NCBI RefSeq assembly: GCF_000292525.1
Contig: NZ_AEYF01000055.1
Location: 206,271 to 270,270, forward strand
Source of the DNA: Rhizobium sp. CCGE 510
GTDB lineage: Bacteria; Pseudomonadota; Alphaproteobacteria; Rhizobiales; Rhizobiaceae
Reading direction: 5' to 3'
Length of the DNA: 64,000 nucleotides
Positions 26,791-35,709 of this stretch are shown piece by piece. A program made the position numbers and the translations under genes. Within the stretch, counting starts at the first letter, position 1. Every line of letters starts with the position of its first letter. The notes under the pieces are model-generated. The model made no database searches. It saw only the letters and a list, made by a program, of their open reading frames with translations, and was not told the origin of the DNA.

Positions 26791-26904
26791 AAAGAGGAGT
26801 TGGCCGGCCTTTGTCAGCAGTCTGGCGGGTCGCAGCTTTGCAGCCCCATATTGCTGACTCCAATCTAAAGCCACTCCCGTAGGCCGGCAAGCCTCCGCCG
26901 CCTC

Positions 26905-28194
26905 TCAATAATGAGGCACGTAATCCAGACCCCCATCGATCCGTGCCGGGCGACCATCCAGGAAGAGTTCGCCGATGCGCGGCGCCGAGCGGGCGATAAC
27001 CTTTCCGCGACGGATCACCGCCAGCCGGTTCGGCTTCAGCCGCAGCGCTTCCAGCGTGTCGCTGGCCTGGAGGATGACGAGGTCGGCGTTGCACCCCTTT
27101 TCGAGACCATAGCCCGCAAGCCCCATCGTCTTCGCCGAATTGACGGTCAGCGCGTCGAAGATTTTCTTCTTGTCGTCAATGCCGGCCATCTGCGCCACAT
27201 GGATCGCCATATGGCCGACCTCCAGCATGTCGCCCGATCCCATCGAGTACCAGGGGTCCATGACGCAGTCGTGCCCGAAGGAAACGTTGAGCCCGGCATC
27301 CATCAACTCCCTGACGCGGGTCATGCCGCGGCGTTTCGGATAGGTGTCGTGCCGGCCCTGCAGCATGATGTTGATCAGCGGATTGGGGATGACGTTGATC
27401 TCGGCCTCCGCCATCAGCGGGATGAGCTTGGAGACATAATAATTGTCCATCGAATGCATCGAGGTCAGATGCGAGCCGGCAACACGCCGCTGCAAGCCGA
27501 AGCGGATGGTTTCGGCAGCCAGCGTCTCGATATGGCGCGAGAGCGGATCGTCGGTTTCATCGCAATGCATATCGACCGGCAGGCCCCGATCGGCGGCGAT
27601 GCGGCAGAGCGCCTCGACCGACGCCGTACCTTCACCCATCGTCCGTTCGAAGTGGGGAATGCCGCCGACGATATCGACACCCATGTCGAGGGCGCGGTTG
27701 AGCGCGTCTATTGCGCCCCGCGAGCGGTAATAACCATCCTGGGGAAAGGCGACCAGCTGCAGATCGATATAGGGCGCGACCTTTTCGCGAACCTCGATCA
27801 TCGCCTCGACGGTCACCAGTCTGGAATCGCTGATGTCGACATGGCTGCGAATGAAGAGCAACCCCTGCGTCACCGCCAGATCGCAATAGCGCAGCGCGCG
27901 ATCGACCAGTTCCTCCTTCGTCACGATCGGGCGCAGTTCTCCCCAGAGCGCGATGCCTTCGAGCAGCGTGCCGGAGACGTTCATGCGCGGCAGGCCGAGC
28001 GACAGGGTGGCGTCCATATGGAAATGCGGATCGACGAAGGGCGGGCTGACCAGCCGGCCTGTCGCGTCGATTTCCTCCCCCGCCTGCGCCTGGAGATTGC
28101 GCTCGACAGCGACGATCCTGCCGTTCTGGATGCCGATATCGATACCCTTTCGGCCATCGGCGAGATTTGCATTTCTGACAATCAGATCGAACAT
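26905..28194 (-). CDS. Cytosine deaminase-like amidohydrolase
   Basis: 429 residues, amidohydrolase superfamily, close to CodA in motif pattern: metal ligands HFHMD (His57, His59), the catalytic HCDETDD segment (about residue 208), GSHLTSMHS (about 240), and GHDCVMDPWYSMGSGDM (about 305-320) with the Asp metal ligand. Such enzymes deaminate cytosine, isocytosine, creatinine or related N-heterocycles. Last gene of a minus-strand operon with a BMP-type importer and an amidase, so the imported compound is probably such a heterocycle. The first strand also resembles N-acyl amidohydrolases, so the exact substrate is open. Confidence 0.85.
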   Translation of the reverse strand: MFDLIVRNANLADGRKGIDIGIQNGRIVAVERNLQAQAGEEIDATGRLVSPPFVDPHFHMDATLSLGLPRMNVSGTLLEGIALWGELRPIVTKEELVDRALRYCDLAVTQGLLFIRSHVDISDSRLVTVEAMIEVREKVAPYIDLQLVAFPQDGYYRSRGAIDALNRALDMGVDIVGGIPHFERTMGEGTASVEALCRIAADRGLPVDMHCDETDDPLSRHIETLAAETIRFGLQRRVAGSHLTSMHSMDNYYVSKLIPLMAEAEINVIPNPLINIMLQGRHDTYPKRRGMTRVRELMDAGLNVSFGHDCVMDPWYSMGSGDMLEVGHMAIHVAQMAGIDDKKKIFDALTVNSAKTMGLAGYGLEKGCNADLVILQASDTLEALRLKPNRLAVIRRGKVIARSAPRIGELFLDGRPARIDGGLDYVPHY

Positions 28195-28219
28195 CGGAGC
28201 CTCATTGGACAGAAGTGGT

Positions 28220-29164
28220 TTAGCGTTCGCCGCGGCGATAGGGCTGCATCAGCGCCTGCGGAACGCGGGCGCGGCGGGCCATGACGGCAAGGGCGGCAAT
28301 GGAGAGGATATAGGGCGTCATCAGGAAGAGCTGATAGGGGACGAGCCCGCTCAGCGCGGTTTGCAGCCGAAGCTGGAAGGCGTCGAAGAAGGCGAAGAGC
28401 AGGGCGCCGAACAGCGCGCGGCCGGGCCGCCAGGAGGCGAACACGACGAGCGCGATGCAGATCCAGCCGCGCCCCTGCACCATGGTCGGGAAGAAACTGT
28501 TGAATGCCGAGAGTGTCAAAAAGGCGCCGCCCATTCCCATCAGCGCGCTTCCGGCGATCACCGCGCCATAGCGCACCTTCATTGGATTGACGCCCTGGGC
28601 TTCCGCCGCATGCGGATTTTCACCGGTCATACGGATCGCAAGCCCCACCGGTGTGCGAAAGATGATGTAGGCCATCAGCAGGGCGATAATGATCGCGAGA
28701 TAGGTCGGCGCCGTCTGCGTGAAGAAAGCCGGCCCGATGAAAGGCAGGGTCGACAAGCCCGGGATGGCGATCGGCTGGAACGGCACGATGGTGGGTGGCG
28801 TATTGGCAAGCGGCACGATCAGCCGGAAGACATAGTAGCTGAAGCTGGAGGCAAACAGCGTGACGCCAAGGCCGGAGACATGCTGGGAGAGGCCCAGCGT
28901 CACCGTGAGGCCCGCATGCAGCAGGCCGAAGACGCCGCCAGCTATGCCAGCAATCAGCAGGCCGGTCCAGAGATCGGCGCCGTGATAAACGGAAAGCCAG
29001 CCGATCATCGCGCCGAAGGTCATTATGCCTTCGATGCCGAGGTTGAGCACGCCGGCCCGCTCACAGAGCAAGGCGCCGAGCGTGCCGAAAATCAGCGGCG
29101 TGGCGATCCGCAGGATTGCCGCCCACAGCCCTGCGGAAGCAATGATGTCGAACAGCTGCATCAT
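28220..29164 (-). CDS. Nucleoside/nucleobase-type ABC transporter permease (NupQ/YufQ-like)
   Basis: 314 residues, about eight hydrophobic spans. The BPD_transp_2 family of BMP-type transporters is indicated by GTLGALLCERAGVLNLGIEG (about residues 27-46) and by RMTGENPHAAEAQGVNPMKV (about 178-197). Starts inside the stop of the other permease (4-nt overlap). Together they form the channel. Confidence 0.9.
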   Translation of the reverse strand: MMQLFDIIASAGLWAAILRIATPLIFGTLGALLCERAGVLNLGIEGIMTFGAMIGWLSVYHGADLWTGLLIAGIAGGVFGLLHAGLTVTLGLSQHVSGLGVTLFASSFSYYVFRLIVPLANTPPTIVPFQPIAIPGLSTLPFIGPAFFTQTAPTYLAIIIALLMAYIIFRTPVGLAIRMTGENPHAAEAQGVNPMKVRYGAVIAGSALMGMGGAFLTLSAFNSFFPTMVQGRGWICIALVVFASWRPGRALFGALLFAFFDAFQLRLQTALSGLVPYQLFLMTPYILSIAALAVMARRARVPQALMQPYRRGER

Positions 29165-30210
29165 CGCCGGATCCTGTACTGGGTGAAGAACAACGCGATC
29201 AGCATCGTCAACAGTGACAAGGCCACCGTGACATCGGCGATATAGGTGGGGATGCCGAGGCCCCGGCTCATGCCGTCCGCGCCCACAAACATCGTGGCCG
29301 TGAAAATGGCGGCGACGACGACACCCAGGGGATTGAGGTTGGCGAGCATGGCGACAACAATACCTGCATAGCCGAAACCCGGCGACAGGTCGGTCGTCAC
29401 GTAACCCTTGACCCCCATCACCTCGATCGCTCCCGCCAGCCCCGCGAGCCCGCCGGACAGGCAGGCGACTTTCACCAAGGTTTTGCCGAGCGGCACACCG
29501 GCGAAGATCGCACCGGTGGGATTGAGGCCGGCGGCGCGCGACTGCATCCCGAACACCGTACGGGACTGGACAAAATGGACGACGACAGCCAGCACGATCG
29601 CGATCGTAAAGCCAATATGCAGGCGTGAGCGGGCGATTAGCTTCGGCAACATGGCATGATCGCTGACCGATTGCGACTGCGGCCAGCCGAAGGCAAGCGG
29701 GTCCTTGAGAACGCCGTCGATCAGCATCGAGACGAAGAGTACGGCTATGAAGTTCAGCAACAGGCTGGTGACGACCTCATCGACCGAGAAGCGCAGCCTG
29801 AGCCAGAGGGGAATGAGAATGAGCACCATGCCGGCAATGGCGCCGATCAGCAGCAGGAGCGGAATGAGAATGGGTGCCGACAGATCGCCGAGCAGTTTCG
29901 AACTCGCCGCGGCAACGGCGATGGCGCCAAGATAAAATTGGCCCTCGGCGCCTATATTCCAGAGCCGCGCCCGGAAAGCGACGGCGGCGGCAAGCCCCGT
30001 CAGCATCAGCGGCGTTGCCCGCGTCAGCGTTTCGGTCGCCGACAGCCGCGAGCCGAAAGCACCGATCACGATACGCCAATAGGCATCGAGCACCGGCGCG
30101 CCGGCAATGGCGATCAAGATGCCCGCCAGCGCCAGCGCGGCGATGACCGCGATGACGGGCGTGACGATCAACAGATAAAGCGGACGGTGTTCGCGGCGCT
30201 CAAATCGCAT
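29161..30210 (-). CDS. Nucleoside/nucleobase-type ABC transporter permease (NupP/YufP-like)
   Basis: 349 residues with a charged N-terminal tail and 8-10 spans. Family marks: ATPLMLTGLAAAVAFRARLW then NIGAEGQFYLGA (about residues 65-95) and the AAGLNPTGAIFAGVPLGKT segment (about 230-250). It overlaps the ATPase gene by 11 nt. Confidence 0.9.
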   Translation of the reverse strand: MRFERREHRPLYLLIVTPVIAVIAALALAGILIAIAGAPVLDAYWRIVIGAFGSRLSATETLTRATPLMLTGLAAAVAFRARLWNIGAEGQFYLGAIAVAAASSKLLGDLSAPILIPLLLLIGAIAGMVLILIPLWLRLRFSVDEVVTSLLLNFIAVLFVSMLIDGVLKDPLAFGWPQSQSVSDHAMLPKLIARSRLHIGFTIAIVLAVVVHFVQSRTVFGMQSRAAGLNPTGAIFAGVPLGKTLVKVACLSGGLAGLAGAIEVMGVKGYVTTDLSPGFGYAGIVVAMLANLNPLGVVVAAIFTATMFVGADGMSRGLGIPTYIADVTVALSLLTMLIALFFTQYRIRR

Positions 30211-31732
30211 GGCCGGCCTCGTGGGTCTCTTGCCATTCGCCAGCCATCATCAGCCCTAGCCTGCGAGCATCGGCATCTTCGGCCTCGACGGGCGGGGACA
30301 GGCGGCCACCGACGATTGCCTGGATGCGATCGGCGAGCGCGATCACCTCGTCGAGATCTTCGGAGATCAGCAGCACGGCGGCACCCTGCCGGCGGGCTTC
30401 GAGCAGGCGCGCGTGTACGGCCGCCACTGCCCCTTCGTCGAGTCCCCGTGCAGGCTGCGCGGCGATCAGGATGCGCGGCCGCCGATGCAGGTTGCGGCCG
30501 AGAATGAGCTTCTGCATATTGCCGCCGGAGAGCAGCCGAGTGCGAATGGCGGGGCCGCCGCCGCGAACATCGAACCCGTCGATGATCTCTTTCGCGAAGG
30601 CCATGCCGGCCTTGCGGTTGACAAGACCGAGGCGCGAGAAGGCCGGTGAGGCGAGGCGCTCCAACACGGCATTTTCCCAGATCGCCATCTCGCCGATCAC
30701 GCCCTCCTCGTTGCGGTCTTCAGGAATGCGGCCGATACCGGCGTCGACGACATCGGCGACGCCGAGATCACCGACGACTTCCCCGAACAGCAGAAGATCG
30801 CCACCGCTGCGGGCCAGTGTGCCGGAGAGAAGGTGCGCCAACGCCGCCTGGCCATTGCCCGAAACGCCGATGATGCCGAGGATCTCGCCCTGGTGCAGCC
30901 GAAACCTGATCGACTTAAGCCTTTCGATGCCGGCGATGCGCACCGTGACATCGGCGGCTTCGAGCGCAATCGCGCCGGGCGTCGATGGCTCGCGCACGGG
31001 CCGCATCACGCGGCGGCCGACCATCAGTTCGGCGAGTTCCGCCTTGCTGGTTTCAGACGCCTTGCGTTCGGCGACCATCTTGCCGCCGCGCAGCACGACG
31101 ATGCGGTCGGCTGCAGCCATCACCTCGTCGAGCTTGTGGGAGATGAAGATCAGCGACAGGCCCTGGCGGGCCATCTCCTTCAAGGTCGCGAACAGCCGGT
31201 CGGCCTCGATATTGGTCAATACCGCCGTTGGCTCGTCGAGGATCAGAATGCTGGCATCGTTATAGAGCGCCTTCAGGATTTCCACTCGTTGCTGCTCGCC
31301 GACCGACAAGTCGCCAATACGGGCATCAGGATCAACCTTGAGGCCGAAGCGCTCGGAAATTGCCAGGAGCTTCTTTCGCGCCGTTGATGTTTCAGAGCGC
31401 CAGGCCCACAGGCTTTCGGCACCGGTCATGACATTATCGAGAACGGTGAGATTGGGTGCGAGCGAGAAGTGCTGATGCACCATGCCGACGCCGGCGCGGA
31501 TCGCCGCCCGCGGCTTGCCCTGCGGCACCTCCATTCCCTCGATCAGAATCCGGCCGGCATCGGGCATGTAGTGGCCGAAAAGGATGCTCATCAGCGTGGT
31601 CTTGCCGGCGCCGTTTTCGCCGAGCAGAGCGACGACCTCACCCCTGGCAAGCGTCATGGAGATATCGTCATTGGCAAGATTGCCGCCGAAGCGCTTGCTG
31701 ACGCCGATAATCTCCATCACAGGTCCGGTCAT
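30200..31732 (-). CDS. Nucleoside/nucleobase-type ABC transporter ATP-binding protein, tandem NBDs (NupO-like)
   Basis: 510 residues from the ATG at 31732, which overlaps the amidase stop (ATGA) and has AGGAT upstream; a longer frame to 31768 exists. NBD1: Walker A GENGAGKTT, signature LSVGEQQRVEI, Walker B LILDEPTAVL. NBD2: a degenerate Walker A GVSGNGQAAL without the Lys, then LSGGNMQKLILGR. Asymmetric NBDs of this kind are normal in RbsA/NupO proteins, with ATP hydrolysis left mainly to NBD1. Confidence 0.92.
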   Translation of the reverse strand: MTGPVMEIIGVSKRFGGNLANDDISMTLARGEVVALLGENGAGKTTLMSILFGHYMPDAGRILIEGMEVPQGKPRAAIRAGVGMVHQHFSLAPNLTVLDNVMTGAESLWAWRSETSTARKKLLAISERFGLKVDPDARIGDLSVGEQQRVEILKALYNDASILILDEPTAVLTNIEADRLFATLKEMARQGLSLIFISHKLDEVMAAADRIVVLRGGKMVAERKASETSKAELAELMVGRRVMRPVREPSTPGAIALEAADVTVRIAGIERLKSIRFRLHQGEILGIIGVSGNGQAALAHLLSGTLARSGGDLLLFGEVVGDLGVADVVDAGIGRIPEDRNEEGVIGEMAIWENAVLERLASPAFSRLGLVNRKAGMAFAKEIIDGFDVRGGGPAIRTRLLSGGNMQKLILGRNLHRRPRILIAAQPARGLDEGAVAAVHARLLEARRQGAAVLLISEDLDEVIALADRIQAIVGGRLSPPVEAEDADARRLGLMMAGEWQETHEAGHAI

Positions 31733-33141
31733 GACAGCGATCCTGCGACCGGAAAACGGTGCTGCCATCGCGCCTCGGCTTCCAGGCGTGCGGCAAACGA
31801 CAGCAGGCGCAGCTCGTGACCCATCGGCGCCATCATCTGCACCGGCAGTGGCATGCCATGCTCATCCTGTCCAAAAGGCAGCGTCAAAGCAGGAAAACCC
31901 GAAATATTGGCGAGGCAGGCAAGCGGCGCGAATGCCGTCATCCGCTCGAGATGCAGATCCGTGTCGCCATGATCGGACGGAAAGGAGCCGATCGCAAGAG
32001 GTGCAGACGAGAGCATCGGCATCAGGATGCAATCGACCCTGTCGAACAGCGCCCAGAGGTTATGGCTCACCAGGATGGCGTCGTTCAGCGTATTCCAGAG
32101 CATGGTGGCAGGAAGCGCCCGCCCGCGCGCCGCGAAAGCCTGGGTCAGAGGCTCGGCCATGCTTTCATCAAGAGCCGCCGCCACGATCAGCGCCGCAAGG
32201 TTGACGGAGACGATATCGGCGAAGGCGCGGCCGCTGGCAGCGACGCTCCATTCGAACTCGGCCCAGCTCAGCGGAACGATCTCGTGTCCGTCGCTCTCGA
32301 GGGCACGAGCCGCGTCCTCAACGGCTACGAGCCGATCGCCCTCGGTCGGGTGAACTGATCCGGTATCGGCCAGCAGGCCGATCCGCAAACGGCCGTTGCC
32401 GATATCGACAGGAGAAGGATCCGCAAAGGGCCCTCGTGAATTACGGCTCAGCCTATCGAATATCCGCGCGGTATCCCGCACCGAGCGGCAAACCGCCAGT
32501 TCGCTGGCGATCCCGCCGAGGTGGTTGCCGAAGGATGGTCCGCCCGGCATGGCGCCGCGTGTCGGCTTCATTCCGACAAGGCCGCAGCAGGCTGCGGGAA
32601 CGCGGATCGAGCCGCCGGCATCGGTGGCATGCGCAATGGCAACGATCCCGGCGGCCACCGCCGCTGCCGCTCCACCGGAAGAGCCGCCTGCGGTCCGGGC
32701 CGGATCGAGCGGATTGCGGCAGATTGGTCCGATGACCGGTTCGCTGGCAAGCGACAGGCCGAATTCAGGGCTCGTCGTCAGACCGAACAGACAAAAGCCG
32801 GCGTCGCGGAAACGGGAAGCGAGATCGGAATCCGCTTCGCCGCCTTTTCGTTCGAAGAGGCGGGACCCGGCCGCTACCGGCAGACCGGCGAAAGGCCCAC
32901 CCAGATCCTTCGCCAAGGCCGGCACGCCGGCAAAAGGCCGCGTAGCGAAGCGTTTGGGTTCGCTCCGCCGTTCCCTGTCGCTGTTGTTCGCCGAGGCGAG
33001 ACCCATGGCGGCATCGAGATAGGCAATGGCGCCGAGCGGCTCGTGCCGCGCAGCCGCGTCAAGAGAGGTCCGCATCACTTCTACAGCGCTCAGGCTGCCA
33101 TGCCTGATCGCTGCCGCCAGGCCCGTTGCATCGCCCTGCAT
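31729..33141 (-). CDS. Amidase-signature family hydrolase
   Basis: 470 residues. The Ser-cisSer-Lys triad is recognisable: Lys in VPALAKDLGG (about residue 77), the Gly/Ser-rich GGSSGGAAAAVAAG (about 152-165) with the cis-Ser, and the nucleophile Ser in TDAGGSIRVPA (about 175). Hydrolyses an amide, often a ureido acid or aryl amide. Inserted between the binding protein and ATPase of the importer, so I infer it acts on the imported compound or its ring-opened product. Confidence 0.9.
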   Translation of the reverse strand: MQGDATGLAAAIRHGSLSAVEVMRTSLDAAARHEPLGAIAYLDAAMGLASANNSDRERRSEPKRFATRPFAGVPALAKDLGGPFAGLPVAAGSRLFERKGGEADSDLASRFRDAGFCLFGLTTSPEFGLSLASEPVIGPICRNPLDPARTAGGSSGGAAAAVAAGIVAIAHATDAGGSIRVPAACCGLVGMKPTRGAMPGGPSFGNHLGGIASELAVCRSVRDTARIFDRLSRNSRGPFADPSPVDIGNGRLRIGLLADTGSVHPTEGDRLVAVEDAARALESDGHEIVPLSWAEFEWSVAASGRAFADIVSVNLAALIVAAALDESMAEPLTQAFAARGRALPATMLWNTLNDAILVSHNLWALFDRVDCILMPMLSSAPLAIGSFPSDHGDTDLHLERMTAFAPLACLANISGFPALTLPFGQDEHGMPLPVQMMAPMGHELRLLSFAARLEAEARWQHRFPVAGSLS

Positions 33142-33149
33142 GAGACGAA

Positions 33150-34136
33150 TTACTTCGGCTCGTCCATCATCTTCGGAACTTCGAAGGTGCCGGCCTTGAT
33201 CTCCGCCCGCTTGGCTTCCATCGCAGCCTCGGCATCAGCGGGCGCCACACCCTTGACGAAGACGATATCGCTGCCGCCTTCCTTCATCAGGCCGTAAGAC
33301 GTGTAGTTCCTGCCGACCGGCTTTCCGGCAGCGACATCGGCGATCGCAGCGTTGAGGATCGGGCGGAAATACCACATGGCGTTGGCAAACACCGTATCCG
33401 GATAGCGCGGCGTATAATCGATCAGCGAACCGACAGATTTGATGCCGCGCTCCTTGGCGGCATCGGCCGTGCCGATGCGCTCGCCGAACAGGATGTCGGC
33501 GCCGGCATCGATCTGGGCAAGACCGGCTTCTCGCGCCTTCGGCGGATCGAAGAAGGTGCCGATGAACGAGACGAGGTGCTTGGCGTCGGGATTGACGGCC
33601 TTGACGCCGGCCGCAAACGCATTGATCAGCATGTTGACCTCAGGGATCGGAATGGCGCCGACCGAACCGACAACATTCGACTTGGTCATTTTGCCGGCCA
33701 GCATGCCGGCAAGATAGGCGCCGTCATAGTTCCAAGTACCGAAGACGCCGAAGTTGTCGCCGGCCTGCTCACCGCTCGAGCCCAGCACGAAAGCCGTATC
33801 GGGATAATCGGCTGCGACCTGCCTGGCCTCTTTTTCCACCGCGTAGGCTTCGCCGATGATCAGCTTGTTGCCCTGCTCGGCATATTCGCGCATGGCGCGC
33901 GGATAATCGGTGCCGGAGACACCTTCGGAGAAGACGTATTCGATGGCACCGTCCTTGGCTGCGTCCTGCAGGGCCTTATGCAGACAGGAGTTCCAGGCAT
34001 TTTCGACCGGCGACGCATGAATGCCGGCAACCTTCAGCGGCGCGGCAGCTCTCGCCAGCGGCGCAAAGCCGCTCACCCCGAGCGCAATGCCCGACGCGAT
34101 CACTGCGCGGCGTGAAATCAGGATGTCTTTGGTCAT
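33150..34136 (-). CDS. BMP-family ABC transporter substrate-binding protein
   Basis: 328 residues of the Bmp/PnrA-like family that bind nucleosides, purines or related rings. The signal peptide has SRRAVIASG (twin Arg, so Tat export is possible) with cleavage near ARA-AA (residues 29-31). Mature features: GTDYPRAMREYAEQG, the FGTWNYDGAYLAGMLAG segment, and FIGTFFDPPKAREAGLAQID. First gene of the minus-strand operon 34136-26905, with a polypurine leader (AAAAGGGGAG) and a strong promoter at 34173-34201. Confidence 0.92.
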   Translation of the reverse strand: MTKDILISRRAVIASGIALGVSGFAPLARAAAPLKVAGIHASPVENAWNSCLHKALQDAAKDGAIEYVFSEGVSGTDYPRAMREYAEQGNKLIIGEAYAVEKEARQVAADYPDTAFVLGSSGEQAGDNFGVFGTWNYDGAYLAGMLAGKMTKSNVVGSVGAIPIPEVNMLINAFAAGVKAVNPDAKHLVSFIGTFFDPPKAREAGLAQIDAGADILFGERIGTADAAKERGIKSVGSLIDYTPRYPDTVFANAMWYFRPILNAAIADVAAGKPVGRNYTSYGLMKEGGSDIVFVKGVAPADAEAAMEAKRAEIKAGTFEVPKMMDEPK

Positions 34137-34160
34137 TGACTGCTCCCCTTTTTTTTACCG

Positions 34161-34201
34161 TTTGGTTCAAAAATCATAGGTAGCGCCCAAAAATGTGTCA
34201 A
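34161..34201 (-). promoter_or_regulatory. Near-consensus sigma-70 promoter with dyad, driving the BMP transporter operon
   Basis: On the minus strand TTGACA (34196-34201) is followed after exactly 17 nt by TATGAT (34173-34178). An 11-bp dyad TTTG-GTT-CAAA lies at 34161-34171, just downstream of the -10 around the expected start site, where a bound repressor would block initiation. No regulator gene is adjacent. Confidence 0.8.
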
Positions 34202-34465
34202 GCATCGAATGGGCTTAAAAATCAGGCTGTTCCGATCCATTGCCCCGATCCTTCGGCCGATTTTCCGAACTGGTATGGTGTCGCGGCTTGGCCGAAGAAC
34301 GGCGGCATGGCGCACACAGCCGCCGGCTTCTTAAGCGGCCGACGCACGACGTTGAAAAACGCGCTCTTTCCGGGTCAACGAGAGTGACCCTGGGGCGAAT
34401 ATACAGAGCGCGACGGCTTGGCGCGACGACATTGGCAGGATATGCAAGGAGATCGGGTTGGGGAA

Positions 34466-35092
34466 ATGAAAATGGGGCAAGAAGGGGACGCCTCGCGGCG
34501 GCCGATCGCGAGCCGGTCGTCGTCCTGGGCGATCGGTATGAGCGCATGGCTGGCGCGCACCGGCGTTACGCCGAACGGCATTTCGTTGCTGTCGATCCTG
34601 TTTGCCGGCATCGGCGCGACACTGATCCTGCTCACGGCACATCCGATTGCGCTGATCAGCGCGGCGATCACGGTGCAACTGCGGCTCGTCTGCAACCTGC
34701 TTGACGGGATGGTCGCGATCGAAGGCGGCAAGAAGACCAAGAGCGGGCCGATCTACAACGAATTCCCCGACCGGATCGCCGACAGCCTGCTGCTTATCGC
34801 CGCCGGCTATGCCTGCGGCTTTGCCTGGCTTGGTGCGCTGCTCGCAGCACTCACCGCCTATATCAGGGTCTTCGGCGGAGCGGTCGGCCTTCCCCAGGAC
34901 TTCAGCGGCATCATGGCCAAGCAGCGCCGCATGGCGGTGCTGACGATGGGTCTCGTTGCCCAAAGCATCGAGACGCTGATATCCGTCAGCCATTGGTCGC
35001 TGATCCTGGCCTCGGCCATCATCGCAGCCGGCAGCCTGGTCACCTGTATCACGCGCACGAAAACGCTTGCCCGCTCGCTGGAGAGATTATGA
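34466..35092 (+). CDS. CDP-alcohol phosphatidyltransferase-family membrane protein (YnbA-like), variant motif
   Basis: 208 residues if started at the ATG at 34466; the start is uncertain (34418, 34472 and 34541 are alternatives). Four to six membrane spans. The family motif D-x2-DG-x2-AR-x8-G-x3-D-x3-D is present in altered form: Asn77, Asp80-Gly81, Ala84-Ile85, Gly94, Asn98, Asp102. The changes of the first and third Asp to Asn and of Arg to Ile may mark a subfamily. It overlaps PlsC-like and CdsA-like genes, giving a complete small phospholipid module as in ynb-type operons. The alcohol substrate is unknown. Confidence 0.82.
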   Translation: MKMGQEGDASRRPIASRSSSWAIGMSAWLARTGVTPNGISLLSILFAGIGATLILLTAHPIALISAAITVQLRLVCNLLDGMVAIEGGKKTKSGPIYNEFPDRIADSLLLIAAGYACGFAWLGALLAALTAYIRVFGGAVGLPQDFSGIMAKQRRMAVLTMGLVAQSIETLISVSHWSLILASAIIAAGSLVTCITRTKTLARSLERL

Positions 35093-35709
35093 TCGCGCTC
35101 ATTCGTCGCCTTCTCGTGCTGTTCGTCCGTATCATGGTCGGCGCCCGAAGCGAATGGCGGGGCTGTGCGCCCGACACTCGCCGCCGCATTTACTTCGCCA
35201 ATCACAACAGCCATGTCGACACGGTCGCCGTCATGGCAGCCCTGCCGTATCAGGTGCGGCGGCTGACCCATCCGGTTGCGGCGCGCGATTATTGGGGGAA
35301 GAACGCCTTTCGGCGCTTTATTGCGGAGAAGGGCCTGCGCGCCGTCCTGATAGACCGCAAGCCGCTGCCCGACAGCAATCCGCTGGCGCCGATCGAGCGC
35401 CTGCTGGAGGAGGGGCGCTCGGTGCTGATCTTTCCGGAGGGGACAAGAAGCGCCACCGAGGAAATCGCCCCATTCCGCAGCGGCATCTATCGCCTGGCCT
35501 GCCGTTTCCCCGATGTCGATCTGGTGCCGATTCATCTCGACAATCTTCAGCGCATCCTGCCCAAAGGAAGCATGCTGATCGTCCCGATCACCTGCACGGC
35601 GCGCTTCGGCAAGCCGCTGCGCGTCGAACCGGGCGAAGGTAAGGACGCCTTCCTGGCCCGCGCCCGTGCCGCGGTCATCGAGCTCGCGGACGGGGGACAC
35701 ATCGCATGA
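35089..35709 (+). CDS. 1-acyl-glycerol-3-phosphate acyltransferase (PlsC-like)
   Basis: 206 residues from the ATG at 35089 that overlaps the previous stop. Catalytic box NHNSHVD (about residues 39-45, H-x4-D) and the substrate box FPEGTRS (about 114-120) identify the family. Makes phosphatidate for the CdsA-like enzyme encoded next. One hydrophobic N-terminal segment anchors it to the inner membrane. Confidence 0.9.
   Translation: MIALIRRLLVLFVRIMVGARSEWRGCAPDTRRRIYFANHNSHVDTVAVMAALPYQVRRLTHPVAARDYWGKNAFRRFIAEKGLRAVLIDRKPLPDSNPLAPIERLLEEGRSVLIFPEGTRSATEEIAPFRSGIYRLACRFPDVDLVPIHLDNLQRILPKGSMLIVPITCTARFGKPLRVEPGEGKDAFLARARAAVIELADGGHIA

Noticed and set aside
26911..28284. 457-codon open frame on the plus strand
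   Set aside because: Shadow of the cytosine-deaminase-like gene, which has all its catalytic motifs on the other strand.
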